Assembly (NCBI RefSeq): GCF_002865645.1
Contig: NW_020194518.1
Span: 372,001-436,000 of the forward strand
Length of the DNA stretch: 64,000 nt
DNA from: Hyaloscypha bicolor E
Taxonomy: Eukaryota; Ascomycota; Leotiomycetes; Helotiales; Hyaloscyphaceae
Direction: 5' to 3'
The translations under genes were made by a program, and so were the position numbers. The notes beneath the pieces are model-generated. The model was given only the letters and a program-made list of their open reading frames with translations. It had not been told where the DNA came from and did no database searches. Of this stretch, positions 11,184-23,480 are shown one piece after another. Positions within the stretch are counted from its first letter, which is position 1; each line of letters opens with the position of its first letter.

Positions 11184-13028
11184 GTTAAATAAAATTAATA
11201 TAATTAAGGAAAACTGGAATCTGAGGCTATAAAAGTCTATAAAGACTAAGTTATAATTAGTTAAATCAAGTATTATATATTACTAGTAAATAACTAAATA
11301 TAAACTTATTTTTTATTAGTTAGTATTTTAGGAAAGAAAGCTATAAAGGCTATACTATAATACTAGGCTATTATAGCTAGCGGCTCCCCAAGCTATATCT
11401 AATAATTAAATTTTTTCTTAATATTCTTCTATAGGCCTTTCTTCTTAATTACTTATATATTTTATATTATCTTATTTAATTACTCGCCCTTATATTTAAT
11501 TATTTCGGAAAAGAGAAGGTTAATAAACCGGTCTTTTAGTAATAATTAAGGCAATTACTTCTTTTATTTCTTCTTAGGTACTATTTTCCTAGTATTTCTT
11601 TCCTTAATATACTTACCTATTAGCTTTATAAAAGATACTTTCTTTAAAATACAAATAGCTATTTACTATTACCTAATTAATTTCTCGTCTTCCTTATTAC
11701 TAATAATACGGTTTTTAAGCTTCTAAAGCCTTTAATCCGAGGCCGAAATAATATCGGGGCCTATATCTTCTTCTGGAGTATTTTCTGAATTATTTGCCGA
11801 GAAATACGGGGTTTATTAGTATTTAAAGTAATCCCAAATAGTTACTAGTATTACGGTATCTATAATTATTCCTAGCTTTATATATAAGGATATAAATAGT
11901 ATCGAGAACTTATTATCTCCTTTATCTAATAGACTAGTATCCGGGGTTCCAGGAGATAGATATCGTAATCTAATAACTCTCTATAGTAGTATTAGCAGGG
12001 TAACTACAGTTATTAAGGGCCGGCTATTCCTGCTAGCTTCCGAGATCTCAGACTATTAGCCATATCTTTTATCTTAATCGGTTCCAAGCTGGAGTTCGAG
12101 GAATCTAGAGTATTCGAGGTTTCTTCTCCCGAGCTTAACCTCGGTTATATCTATAGCCTGGATATAAGAACGTTTTAAATCTTCTTTATACTCGAAGTAA
12201 TACTTATATTTTCGGGATAAGTCTTCTGAGGTATCTGAGTTATATTATATTAATAATATAGTAGCCTACTCTGAGAGCTAACTATTTAAACAGGTATCTT
12301 AATTATAGAGGTTATTACTATAGCTAGCTAGAGGCCAGTAGTCGGAATTCGCTAAGTACTAGGAACTACTACTTTATTCGCTTCTATAGTAGCCTATAAC
12401 CTTAATATATATATACTTTAATAGCCGGCTTTCTTACTTATACTCTTATTAAATAGCTAATGAGCTCTCGTTATAATATACTCCGGAGAGGCTCTTATAC
12501 GAGTTAGTAGGGTCATTATAGTCAAACTCTCCTTTATATATAATATACTAAGAGGCTAGAGGCAGAGGAACCTGCTTATTATGGCCAGGCTCTTCTTATA
12601 TAATATATTAAGATAGTAGAAGGGTCAAGGCTTATTTGCCGGGTATATTGGAATTGCAAGCTATTAGGGCAGGAGTAGAGAGAAGCTTCGGTCATATTAT
12701 TTCCTGAACTATGCTTATAATTATATTACGAGCGGCAGGGTAGTCTTTGAAATACCGGGTGGTTTCTTGGTTTTATAGCCAGCGGACGATATACTTGAAT
12801 ATCTAATAGGCTATTAGAAATAATTAATCTGGGAGGGGGAGAGGGGATAGTACTAGACCTTGTCTATATCTGAACTATTCAGGACATTTGGCTCCGATTT
12901 TTCGCCTAGATCGAGAGACGCTATTTTATTAATATGAGATTATATTCTTGTAACCTTTGTATATCTGCCTGCTCAAAGGCTATATAGTAAGTAATAGATA
13001 GTCCTGAATAATACATTCGCAGTATTGG
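11184..13028. repeat. RIP-mutated DNA grading into normal composition, no identified gene
   Basis: AT-rich to about 11.7 kb, then moderately mutated to 13.0 kb. The minus strand has long stretches with few stops and an acidic, Ser-rich flavour (about 12.2-11.75 kb), as in the N-terminal part of a decayed protein, but no family was recognised. It may be the less mutated end of a repeat whose rest lies to the left. Confidence 0.4.
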
Positions 13029-13030
13029 AC

Positions 13031-13076
13031 GGGGTCAAAATTCCTAACTAACAGGAAGGGTTAGGAATTTGGCCCC
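13031..13076. repeat. Hairpin-forming inverted repeat
   Basis: AAATTCCTAAC (13038-13048) pairs perfectly with GTTAGGAATTT (13060-13070) around an 11-nt loop. Flanking GGGG (13031-13034) and CCCC (13073-13076) can extend the stem. It sits at the border between AT-rich and normal DNA; it could be a transposon end or a small MITE relic. Confidence 0.55.
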
Positions 13077-13141
13077 TGCCTCCTCCCGCGCTTTATAACG
13101 TTACCCGCTTGGATGAAATCGCATCATTTAGTAAGCAAAGG

Positions 13142-13170
13142 GACCCGAATGGAACGAAGCGATTCGGGTC
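13142..13170. repeat. Short perfect inverted repeat
   Basis: GACCCGAAT (13142-13150) and ATTCGGGTC (13162-13170) form 9-bp arms around an 11-nt loop, upstream of the kinase-like pseudogene. Function unknown. Confidence 0.45.
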
Positions 13171-13268
13171 ATTTTCGACCCCTCCTATTCCTGCACTAGC
13201 CACTTAAAACGGTACTATAATTAGCTGCTATAGGCGAGGGCTACAGGGACTATAAATGCCTTCCTAAT

Positions 13269-13990
13269 TTGCTAATTCTTCACTTCAACCATTGCTATAT
13301 GAGGGAAAGAACGGAGACAGCGTCCGCTAATGCAGTAACTCTACTAACCCTAACTATAAGAAAACGTCGCCGTACTTTAACATCTCTCTGTCTAATGCAC
13401 CCCGCTCCCAGAGTCGCCAGGAAAGAATTCTGGACGGCGCAGATGAGGGAAATCCCCTTATTCATATATAACCCTTGGAACTTCTATGAACCGTTACTCA
13501 AACTTGCCTTAGGCCCCTCACTCGTCCTCTATAATAATGGAACAGGAATCCGGGCAATAAGGACCTTTAGTATCGTATCTTATGATAAAGAGGGTTATTT
13601 TTTCCCTGAAATCCAGTATCTCAATTTCGTTAATATCTGCGAATACTATTTATTTAAAGATAAAATCTTTGTATTTACCGAGTATATAGGATTCTCGATA
13701 GAAGATTTGCTATTTCACTCGATCTATCTAACAGAACGAGAGATAGCATATATAATTAGTTAGGTGAGTCGAATGTTACCCTTCCCCCATTCTACCTTTA
13801 TTAACATCGCAGGTTCTGGCTGGCATTCGGTTCATCTGGTCTAGGAAACTCGACCACCCACGTATCTCAACAGAGAACATTCTCGTGTCTTCGAAAGGCG
13901 AGGTCAAGATCGGTGAGAAGCCTAACCCAAAAAGCATTATATAACGTCTGTTCCTATGTAGCGAGACGCACCGTGTGCCGAGACGAAAAT
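13269..13990 (+). pseudogene. Protein-kinase-like gene, broken
   Basis: The frame 13269-13763 contains, from residue about 60, sequence typical of a fungal kinase-like family: NFYEPLLKLALGPS, then FFPEIQYLNFVNICEYYLF, a hinge-like FVFTEYIGFSIEDLL, and helix-E-like LTEREIAYIIS. It stops at TAG (13761-13763), where the family would be expected to have Gln. Immediately after, an intron 13764-13812 (GTGAGT...TCGCAG) can be removed, and the frame continues VLAGIRFIWSRKLDHPRI, then STENILVSSKGEVKIG, matching the catalytic-loop and beta-7/8 region. The canonical HRD and DFG motifs are absent (HPR and a GEK-like sequence instead), so it was probably a pseudokinase or a diverged kinase. A further stop, TAA, follows at about 13938. 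The N-terminal 60 residues look non-homologous and the true start is unknown. Normal base composition; decay is light. Confidence 0.7.
13764..13812 (+). other. Intron in the kinase-like pseudogene
   Basis: 49 nt, donor GTGAGT, acceptor GCAG, with TTAAC near the acceptor as a possible branch site. Splicing joins two parts of the same kinase-like domain in frame (IIS-stop, then VLAGIRF). Confidence 0.65.
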
Positions 13991-14819
13991 GGCAAATCAA
14001 CAATTTATATTCTGCTTTATCAGTTTGTCGTTCTATATATGATATTATTTGATTCCCTAGTTATTTGCCCATAAGATCCTTACAATAGCGCGCGAAACCA
14101 GAAGTTTTGGTCGCTGTCGCTGTCGATTTGTTTATCGCACAATCTGATACCCAAGATTCACCCCCCTGCTGCGTTGTCGACATCGCCAGCTATTCGGATT
14201 TCGGAGGCCTCATAGTGAAGCGTAATACCAGATAAGTAATACATCAGTCTTTAAGGACAATCAGATCTGGTGTGGGCGAGTCCGGCCGAGTGGGGAGAGA
14301 AGGGCGTCTGATGCGCATCATGGGTTCTCTTTATAGCGGCGTCTACGCTATAGAATATTGGGTTAGTAGAATTGATGCCAAGCAAGCTCCCTATTTGCAC
14401 CTGCCTAGGCCAAATCCACGAGATACTCTGAAAGTTACAAGCATACGGCTGTGCACGATACTTCTTTCAGCGTCTGCGAATATACTCCGTGATCATCTAT
14501 CTGGCCGCTTGTCAACTTCGAGCCAACCGCAATACCGCAATAAGCAACTTATCCCAGGATCCAGTCTGCAGCACTTAAGCCTTCCAATGAAATGAGCGAC
14601 GTGAAAGCGTCACTCCACGTCGTCTGCCTTCGCTATGCAAGCGCCACAATGCAGCCTCGTGGGCAGCGCCCATGATCACGACTGCGTATCCTTCTCACGA
14701 TCCGTCCTTTGACGTCTGCTTCCCATCCTGTCGACCTTTAAATCGCAATACTTGCGCCGATATGCCGAACGAGTCACACGAGTCGCGCTTGCCATGAAAT
14801 TGCTTGCGAACCCCTTCCC
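13991..14819. other. Intergenic DNA before the HET gene
   Basis: Normal composition. Short open frames exist (for example 14272-14595) but show no domain or splice pattern that supports them. The last 100-200 bases are likely the promoter and leader of the HET gene starting at 14820. Confidence 0.45.
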
Positions 14820-17640
14820 ATGGCTTTCATACGCCTATTACATCGCAAATCCGACGGCGAGATCGTCTTTCGCAAACCTCCCAGCGGCAATGTCCCTGCT
14901 TACGCAATACTCTCTCATACCTGGGGAGACGAAGAGGTTATATTTCAGGATATGGAAGCCGGTGCGGACATGAGCCAGACCGTAAGCAAGGCTGGGTGGA
15001 GGAAGATACAGTTCTGCGCGAAGCAGGCTACAGCCGATGGACTACAATACTTCTGGGTTAATACCTGTTATATCGATAAAAAGAATACGGTCGAGCTTGG
15101 CGCGGCGATTAATTCCATGTTTCGGTGGTATCAGAATGCTGTGCACTGCTACGTTTACCTTTCGGATATCTGCAAACCTAATACCGGAACGGATCAGAGG
15201 GTATGGGAAGAGGCTTTCAGAAAGAGTCGATGGTTTACCCGAGGCTGGACACTTCAAGAACTTATCGTACCAAGGCTAGTTGACTTTTTCAGCTTAGAGG
15301 GGTGAGCGACTTGGGAGCAAATTGTTACTTGAATCTAAGATATACGAGATTACCGGTATTGAGAAGAATGCTCTCCGAGGCAATATACTATCGAATTTCA
15401 GTATTAAAGAACGGAGGTCTTGGGCAGAGCGCCATAATACTATAATTGAAGAGGATAAAGCATATTACTTAATCGGGGTCTTCGATATTTCTATAGTACC
15501 GAACTATAGGGAGAGAAGGGACCAGGTATTCAGGCGGCTGGACGAAGAGATCTATAAATTATATAAGGGTAAGTTTCTTATCTAGATATTACTGCCTGAA
15601 GTAATAAAGCTAACCGGTACAGGTATTAATTTCGAACAGTTTACTATAGGACTCAATCTCGCATTATTTCCTAAAGCTATATAATTTATTACAAGAGAGA
15701 AGAAGTTATTAAAAATATATAAACTGCTTTATAGTTATAATAGTCGATCCTGTATTATTCTATATAGTCTTAATAGAATCGGAAAAACTTAGCTAGTAAT
15801 TAAATATATCAGATAATATAAGGAGAAATATATAGTAATATTCTAGTTAAATACAAATAATTAGGATTTTCTTAAGCTTAGTTTTCGAGATATTATTTAG
15901 CAGGTATTAAAGTATTATTCTTTAACTAATTTGCTTACTAGTATAGACTTGAATAATATTAATTAAGTAATATATATAATTAAAACTTAATTTAATTTAT
16001 AGAAGAATATATATTAGCTAATAATTTATAATAATTATAATAACCCCAAAATATCTAGAAACCTTAACTATTTAGTAATTAATATATACTAATTCCTTTT
16101 TTAGTTTAATTAGAATTTAATTATTATTATAATATAATTTTTATAAGTTAATTAAGATTATTATATCTATATTTAGAAATTACTAGATATTAAAAAAAGC
16201 TTTGAGATCCTATTAAATATATCTAGATAAAAAAATATTATAAAAGATATATTATTTATTATATAACTTTTTATATAATACTAATAAATAGAACCTAATA
16301 TTATAGAACTTATTAAAGAATTAAACGGCCTGTCTCTTATTTTATTTATAATAGATATATATCTAAAATATATATTAATAACTTTATTAGATTATAAGCC
16401 TATAACTAGAGTTTTATAAAAATTATTTATTATATATAATATAATAGATTATTTTTAATTAGATCTAATAATAAAACCTAATATTAATAAAATTATTATA
16501 ACTATAAATATATTTTAATTAATAAGATATATAATTCGAATTTTTTTAATATATAAATTTCTTAAATAATTAATAGATATAAAAGCTTATAAAAATAGAA
16601 CTAGACTTTAATAAGGCTATTATTTTACTATATAGCTTTGAGTTAGTTAATTTAAATAATATTTTTTAATAATAATTCGGGTTTAAAAAATATAATATAT
16701 ATAGTTATATATATTTATAAATAGTATTTATATTTAATAAAGAATAGAATAAAAGTCTTATATAGCTAGTATTAGGTTATATTATTATAATAGTTTTTAT
16801 AAAAAATAAAATAAACTTATAAATATTATAATAATAACTACTTTAATATATTATTAAATAAAAACAAGCTATATTTAAAAATAAGATAAATATAAAGAAA
16901 ATAAAATAACCTTTATATAATCTAAATAACCTTTATATTAACTAAAACAAATCAGAAAAAGTAGAAATAATATATATTCGAGTATTATAAGACTATAAAA
17001 AGATATTTGAACTAAAGTATATATTAATATTTAATATAATTAATAGCTTAAATAACTTTTATAAAAACTAAAATAAGCTAGAAAAAATAAAAATAAAAAT
17101 TAATTAGGTATTATAAAATAGAAAAAAGATATTTAATTTAAAATATATATTAATACTTAATATAATTAATAGTCTAGATATCTTTTATACTAACTAAGAC
17201 AAGCTAGAAAAAATAAAAGTAATATATATTTAGATATTATAAGACTATAAAGAAGTATTTAAGCCAAAATATATATTAATATTTAATATAATTAATAATT
17301 TAAGCTTGCTTTATATTAACTAAAATAAACTAATAAAAGCAGAAGTAATATATACTCGGGTATTATAAAATAAGAAAGAAATTCTAGAACTAAGATATAT
17401 ATTAGTATTTACTATAATTAATAATCTAAATAATCTTTATACTAATTAAAATAAACTAGAAAAAGTAAAAATAATATATATTCGAGTATTATAAAATAAG
17501 AAAAAGGCCCTAGAACTAAAATATATATTAATACTTATTATAATTAATAATCTAGGCTTATTTTATATTAATTAAAGCAAGCTAATAAAGGTAGAAAAGA
17601 TATATATTCGGGTATTATAAAGCTATAAGAAAGTATTTAG
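14820..17640 (+). pseudogene. HET - NB-ARC - TPR protein (fungal NLR) relic
   Basis: The start CCCATGG gives MAFIRLLHRKSDGE. A HET domain follows (residues about 25-160): YAILSHTWGDEEV, QFCAKQATADGLQYFWVNTC and GWTLQELIVP. A single extra base at about 15303 shifts the frame; the next frame continues with ERLGSKLL, EITGI, SWAERHNT and FDISIVPNYRERR (to 15585). In the same frame, through many stops, comes an NB-ARC domain: Walker A SLNRIGKT (15766-15789, expected GLGGIGKT), RDIIxQVLKYYSLTNLL, LIIYNNYNNPK (Walker B region, D to N) and GLSLIL (expected GLPLAL, 16327-16344). Six kinesin-light-chain-type TPRs follow. HET is known as a cell-death effector domain in heterokaryon incompatibility; NB-ARC and TPR are nucleotide-switch and sensor modules. 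Mutation is light to about 15590 and very heavy after it. Clearly non-functional. Confidence 0.87.
16913..17640 (+). repeat. TPR-coding tandem repeat array, about six units of 126 bp or slightly less
   Basis: Each unit translates to a mutated form of the fungal TPR pattern NLGxLYxxQGKLEKAExMYxRAL with a Tyr-Glu-Lys-Ala-Leu turn: for example NNLGLFYIN, KLIKVEKIYIRVL and KKALELKYILI. Repeat landmarks (a TATATATTAATA block followed by ATAATTAATA) recur near 17030, 17150, 17275, 17400 and 17530. The array belongs to the sensor region of the NLR relic and lies in a different frame from the NB-ARC part, so an indel separates them. The near-identity of the units, even after RIP, suggests they were homogeneous before mutation. 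Confidence 0.8.
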
Positions 17641-20600
17641 CTCTAAACTTCTATTTTTATATTTACTAGTATTAAATATTATATTTATTTTTAGTAATTT
17701 CTTTTTATAAATAAGTTAGAAAGATTTAATAAAAATAATATATAATTAGATATTAGCTAGATATATAATTATTTAAGAACTTTCTTTAAAATAATATAAG
17801 TAGCTTAAAAATTAAATTCAAGTATTATAAGTTAAGTTTCTTAAATTAGAAATAGGCTAAAATAAATTTATAAAGCCTATAATATATAAATTAAGATAAT
17901 TTAAATAAAAATATTCTATAAGCTAGAAAAGTAACTAAATAATAAATAAGCCAGAGAATTAAAAACTAAAGCTTTTTTTTTTAATATTTTATTATTAAAT
18001 TATATTATTAATATAATTAGAAATTATATTAAATATCTTATTTAATATCTAATTTATAATTAAATATAATAAAATAATATAAATATTAAACTTATTTAAT
18101 ATAAATTATACTAGCTCAAATATAATATAATATAAGTACTATTATAAAAGTACTTATTAATTTTCTTAAAATATTACTCTTTTTCTATTTAGTAAAACTT
18201 TTTTATACTAGCTATATAAAGTTTATTTTTTTTTAAATATTTAATATAATTCTTATCTAATATTATATTTTTATATTAGGCCTCTAAACTTTAAATATCT
18301 AATAATATCTATAATTAATAAGAAATTAAATTTAAAATATTAAATTCTATAATAAAAATATTTAGATTTTATTTATTATATAAGAAACCTATAAATAAAA
18401 TACTAGAAAATTATAAAATATTATAAATAGAATAATAAACTAATAAAATAAAATATAAGATATAATTATATAAACTTTATTTCGGAATATTATATGTCTT
18501 ATTATATAGAAATAAATATTAGTTCTAATTAAATATATTTAGATTTTACTATTTTTCCGAATAATAGAAAATATATTTTAGTAAATTTAAACTTCCTAGA
18601 AATAATTATATTAGAAATAATTATACTAGAAATAATTATACTAGAAATAATTATACTAGAAATAATAGGCGAAATAAGAAAGATTCTAAAGTCTATAGTA
18701 ATAAACTAGTTTATTAAGATAATTAATTTTATAAAAGCTATTTCTTTTATAATATTAGATAAGCTTTTAAATATAAGATTCTCTAATCTTTAATTTAGAT
18801 TATTATTAAAGCTTACTAGTATATCTTTATAACTTATTTAAAAAATACTAAGATCTTAATATCTTTTTATATATTAGCTTATTTCCTGATTTCGAAAGAT
18901 ATATTTATAAATAGAAATATTAAAAAGAAGCTTAAATAATATTTAATAAACTTATTTTATTTTAAATAATAGCCAAAACTATTTATTTTATTTTATAATT
19001 ATAAATTTATATATTATTTATAGCTATAAAATTAAAATCTTTAATATATATAATCTTTTTTAATTAATTATTTAGATATATATTATAAGTAGTAAATAAG
19101 ACTAGTATATTTAAATAAGAATTTAGATATTTATATTATTTATTTAAATAATTTTTTAATTAGAAGAATTTATTTAGAAAATATAAATATATTTTTATTT
19201 TATATCTTATAATATAATTTATATTTTGAATTATATAATTAGATCTAATCTTATTTCTAATTATATTATATTATATTAATATAACTTTTATTTTTAATAT
19301 AAATAGTTCTTTTTTTAAAAAAGCTAATATTTCTAAAAAAAAAGCTATTATATCTGAATTATATTATAACTTATTAAGAATAATAATTATAAAGCTAATT
19401 TTATACTAATATTTACTAGCCTCTTTTTATTCTTTTTATATAATATATAAACTATAAATAGAAAGACATTTATAGTTTGTTTTTTTTCTTATAAAATCTC
19501 GGGTTTTATTATAAATAAAATAATATTCTTATAAATAATATAAATTAGTATAATATAGGCTCTTTAGTTAAAAGAAAAGTAAGTCTAATTCTTTATTTTA
19601 AATTTAGATTAATAGAAGATTATTTCTAATATATATAAATTTCTTTATTAATTCTTAAACTAATAATAAATAATATTACTATATCTTAATTATTTATTCT
19701 AATTCTATAATCTTAATTTAGTATTAGTTTATTATATTAGGTTATAGTAAAAAAGATTCGAATTCGTTTTATAATAAAGGTTTTAAAAGTATTAAATAAG
19801 CTTAAAGTTTTTCTAAAATTAATAATTTCTGTTTTTAGTTTTATATATTATAATTATTTACTCGGTCTACTAGTTTAATAAGAATTAATAAGAGTTTTAA
19901 TAAGCTTAGCTATTTTATAAAAAATCTCTTAATTTTTTAAAATTAAATTCTTTTTATTTATATTAATAATAATTCTTATATTTAAACTAATTCTGGATTT
20001 CGCTTATTTAAAAGCTATATAATTTAACTATATTTAGAAAAAGCCTTATTATAAATATATTATTAAGGTTAATTACTTATCTAATTTAGGCTATTATAGA
20101 AATCCTAAAAAGATATTATAAATAATTCAAATTTATATTTATAATTTATTTGTTTTTAGAAGCTAATTATAGCTTTCTTTAATAAAGTAATTTTTACTAA
20201 AAGGTTTTAAAATAAATAATATCTAGTTTAGGCTCTTTCTAGTTTAAGTATTTATATTTTAAAATTATAGAATTATATATTTTAAATAAAAATAATTATT
20301 AATATTTTTCCGAATTATAAAATAAATTTTTCTAGCCTATAATATTTTAATAGAAACTATTTCTTAACTCTAATAAATAAAGAAGTTATACTATTTTCTT
20401 TATAATTCAATTTTTCTAATAAAATCTTATAATTATTCTTTTATTCTATTTTTAGATTTTTTTTCTTTTTCTTTTCCTTTATTTTTATTTATATAATAAA
20501 TAGTTATTCTTGCTTTTATTTATTTGTTATAGATATTAGTTTTATATATATTATTATTATAAGTAATAGCTTCTTATTTCTTTTATTTCTTAATAGTTTT

Positions 20601-22440
20601 CCCTTAATTACTTATATTATTAGATATCTCTTTTCTCTTATATTAAAGTATTTAATTTATTACTATATTTTTTATTAATACCGGCTTTTAGACTCGTAAA
20701 GTCGAGCTAATATCTTAATATAGCTAATTTATATTATAGGAAATATATATTATTTCGAGTTCTGAAATATAATTATTTTATAAGCCAGACTTTAAACTAG
20801 AATACTTATAATAATTAATCTAATCCTACTATTTATAGTTCTTTATTTAAATACTCTTATAAATCTATTAGATATAAGCTTTTATATATTTTAATAAATT
20901 TATTAATTAGTAAATATAATAGTAATAATATTTATTATCTTTTATATATTATTTATAATTATTATAAATAGCCTCTTCTAGCTATATTTCTTTATTAATA
21001 CTTTATATAAGAAATATTATTACTAGATATTATTATATTACTTTTTATATTACTTTTTTACTAATTATTCTATAAACTCTTTCTTTATATTTATTAGATA
21101 TTAGCTATACTAGCTATTTATTTTATTTAGTAATACTTGCTTTCTAAAAAAGCCTTTCTCTATATATATTTATATATTTTAATAAGACTATTTCTGTTTT
21201 TATATATTACTCAAATATATATAATTATTTACTAAAATAATATCTTTTATTATAGTTATATATAGGCCTATATTACTTATAAATATAATATAATTAGAGT
21301 TTATATATAACTTTAGAAGTTATTAGATATTAAAACCAGACAGGTTATTAATCTTTAAATATCTTTTATTAGCTTCTAGTTCTTTTTATAAAGTTATTTA
21401 TTTATAATTATTTTATAAGCAAAAAAGCTATAAGATTATTTAAATCTTTTTATTAAGTCTTAAAAGAGCCTTACCCGAAAACTTTTATATTATATAAAGA
21501 ATAGATATATTATAAATTCCCTAGTATTATTTAGTAAATCTTATAGAAAGAATATTTCTATAAATAATTATAAGAATATTCTTGTAATAACTAGTAGCTT
21601 CGGAATTATAATATATTTATTATATCTAAAATAGTTTATTTAAGACTATAATATCCGGAAGATTTATATTTATTAAATTTATCTAGTCTAGTAAATTCGG
21701 AATATTAATAAGTTATAATTCTTTTATTTTCTTTAGAATAGAGATCTAATTAAGCCAGATATTATAATTATAGCCTAGATATTTCTTAATAATATATTAA
21801 TAAAGATATACTAAATAATAATTAGATATATATTATAATATTTATTATTTTCTTAATTTTACTAATAATAAAAAATAGATTCTTATTATCTTAATTTATT
21901 ATAAATTAAGTAATATTAGTAAAAAATCTTTTAAAAAGTATATAAAGGTCTATTAGGGTAATATTTTATTACGAGAGATCTTTTAAGTAGAAGTTATAAG
22001 AAAGTATATTAAGAAGAAGCTAATAGATAATATTAACTAAAATATAAAGATATTTGTTTAGGGAGTACTTAAATCTGAAAGAAAGACTAGAAGAGATAAT
22101 TAGCTACTTATTATAGGTAAGTTGCCTAGTTTATCTTTCTGGCTATAGTATATTAATAAATAGAAGTCTCTAGTACTAATAATATTCGAGATAAGTTATA
22201 AAGCATTATATAAGGCTATCTAGTAAATGAAGTAAGCTTCTTTAAACTTAATTATTAACCCTTATAATAGATAAGGTAGTTAGATACTATTTCTTATATT
22301 ATAGTTTAACTTATTCTCTATACTTCTTTATTGCTTTTAGATAGAATATATATATTTTATTTTAAATATCATATATACTAAGTTATACCTATAGCTACTA
22401 GATAGAGAAGTATTAAAAGTAGGAAATATAGAAACAAGTA
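17641..22440. repeat. Extremely AT-rich RIP-type desert
   Basis: No gene or transposon domain could be recognised on either strand; stops are dense everywhere. The beginning may contain the C-terminal end of the NLR relic. A 15-bp tandem repeat lies at 18598-18668. Composition recovers slowly from about 21.9 kb. A plus-strand segment near 19.1 kb (IIYLNNFLI) superficially resembles an RT core but has no supporting neighbours. Confidence 0.5.
18598..18668 (+). repeat. 15-bp tandem repeat, about 4.7 units
   Basis: Unit AGAAATAATTATACT, four full copies (the first with one T for C) plus a partial one. In one frame it encodes the pentapeptide RNNYT repeated, so it may derive from a low-complexity coding segment. 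Confidence 0.75.
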
Positions 22441-23480
22441 GTGTATAAAAACCATATATAAAAACCAAAAACCATAGGCCCAGGACGGTTCGTGAGCTAG
22501 GAGTACTGTCCTAACACAGAACTCTGGCTAGAGCAACCTTCCTATAACTCTGGGAACCCCAGATTTATATGAGTACTAGGTAACTCGTCCCAGATATAGA
22601 TTAGTCCTGACTGAGAGATCCTAGCTTGAATTATTATCTAGGGCTTTCTACCTAGCCTCCAGACCGTCTCAGGATTCCCTTAGTTACAGGAGGGAATCCG
22701 CCGTGGGATATTAGTAATGGGATAGCGTAGGTAGGATGCACCTCCTGTAATAGGAGCCGCCCTAGGTGGCTATTTGACCTAGATAGTCTGTCCCGGATGG
22801 CCATTTGTCCCAGGACAAATGGGCCAGGACAGATTCTCGGTTAGGACTGCTTTCCCAGTACGCTTAGCACTCTAGGGCCTCCCTAGTTACAGGACCTCTG
22901 TCTCACCTGATTATCTATAACAGGACCATTTTCAGCCTATATATAGAGACTACTGGGGCGACGTGCATGAAACAAGTACTGGATCACTACGGGTGCCTTA
23001 AACGTTTTAACAATGCCTTAGTCCGTAAGTCACGTGTACCAACTGATAAGAGAGCGGGGTAAGTGTATTACTTCAAGCAACATTTCAATCAGCAACTCGT
23101 GCTCTAATATGCGAGTGCGGCCAGTCGTTTGTAGCAAAGCCCTCGAATAACATCTCAACTCACCAGCTTACACCTTCGAGTATGATCGATCATTTCTGTA
23201 GCTGGTACCCTCGAACAATACTAATAGCTCCCGTCCATACACCTTTAACCTATAATTGAGGGATTAGGGTACGGTAATATAAGCATTCATTAACACTGCT
23301 ATAAATGATTGAATACTACCCTAGCGCCCATGACCTTTCAAAAACTTTAATAATAGAGCCTGAACCATTGCTGACGTATAGTATAACCGCCGAATCTCAT
23401 CAGAAGTGGCCTCTTAAAGTGCCTTATAGAGATTTCATTAATGAGTCAGTGGATTGAGGGTGAAGCGCGTTCCTACTAAC
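22441..23480. other. Intergenic DNA of normal composition with strong palindromes
   Basis: No coding frame found. Contains a long interrupted palindrome at 22789-22832 and a small CTCCT-gtaat-AGGAG hairpin near 22743-22757. A TATA-like CTATATATAGAG lies near 22938. The segment could be a lightly mutated solo LTR or a promoter region; no terminal repeats or target duplication could be established. Confidence 0.4.
22789..22832. repeat. Nested inverted repeat (hairpin)
   Basis: CCATTTGTCC (22801-22810) and GGACAAATGG (22813-22822) are perfect 10-bp arms with a 2-nt loop. Outside them CTGTCC (22789-22794) is mirrored by GGACAG near 22827-22832. The whole can form a near-continuous hairpin of about 44 nt. 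Confidence 0.6.

Noticed and set aside
14272..14595. Plus-strand frame of 107 codons upstream of the HET gene
   Set aside because: No domain, no homology pattern and no splice signals; more likely the promoter region of the HET gene.
19100..19220. Possible reverse-transcriptase core (IIYLNNFLI) in the AT-rich desert
   Set aside because: No flanking RT, RNase H or integrase motifs could be found, and such strings arise easily in RIP-mutated DNA.
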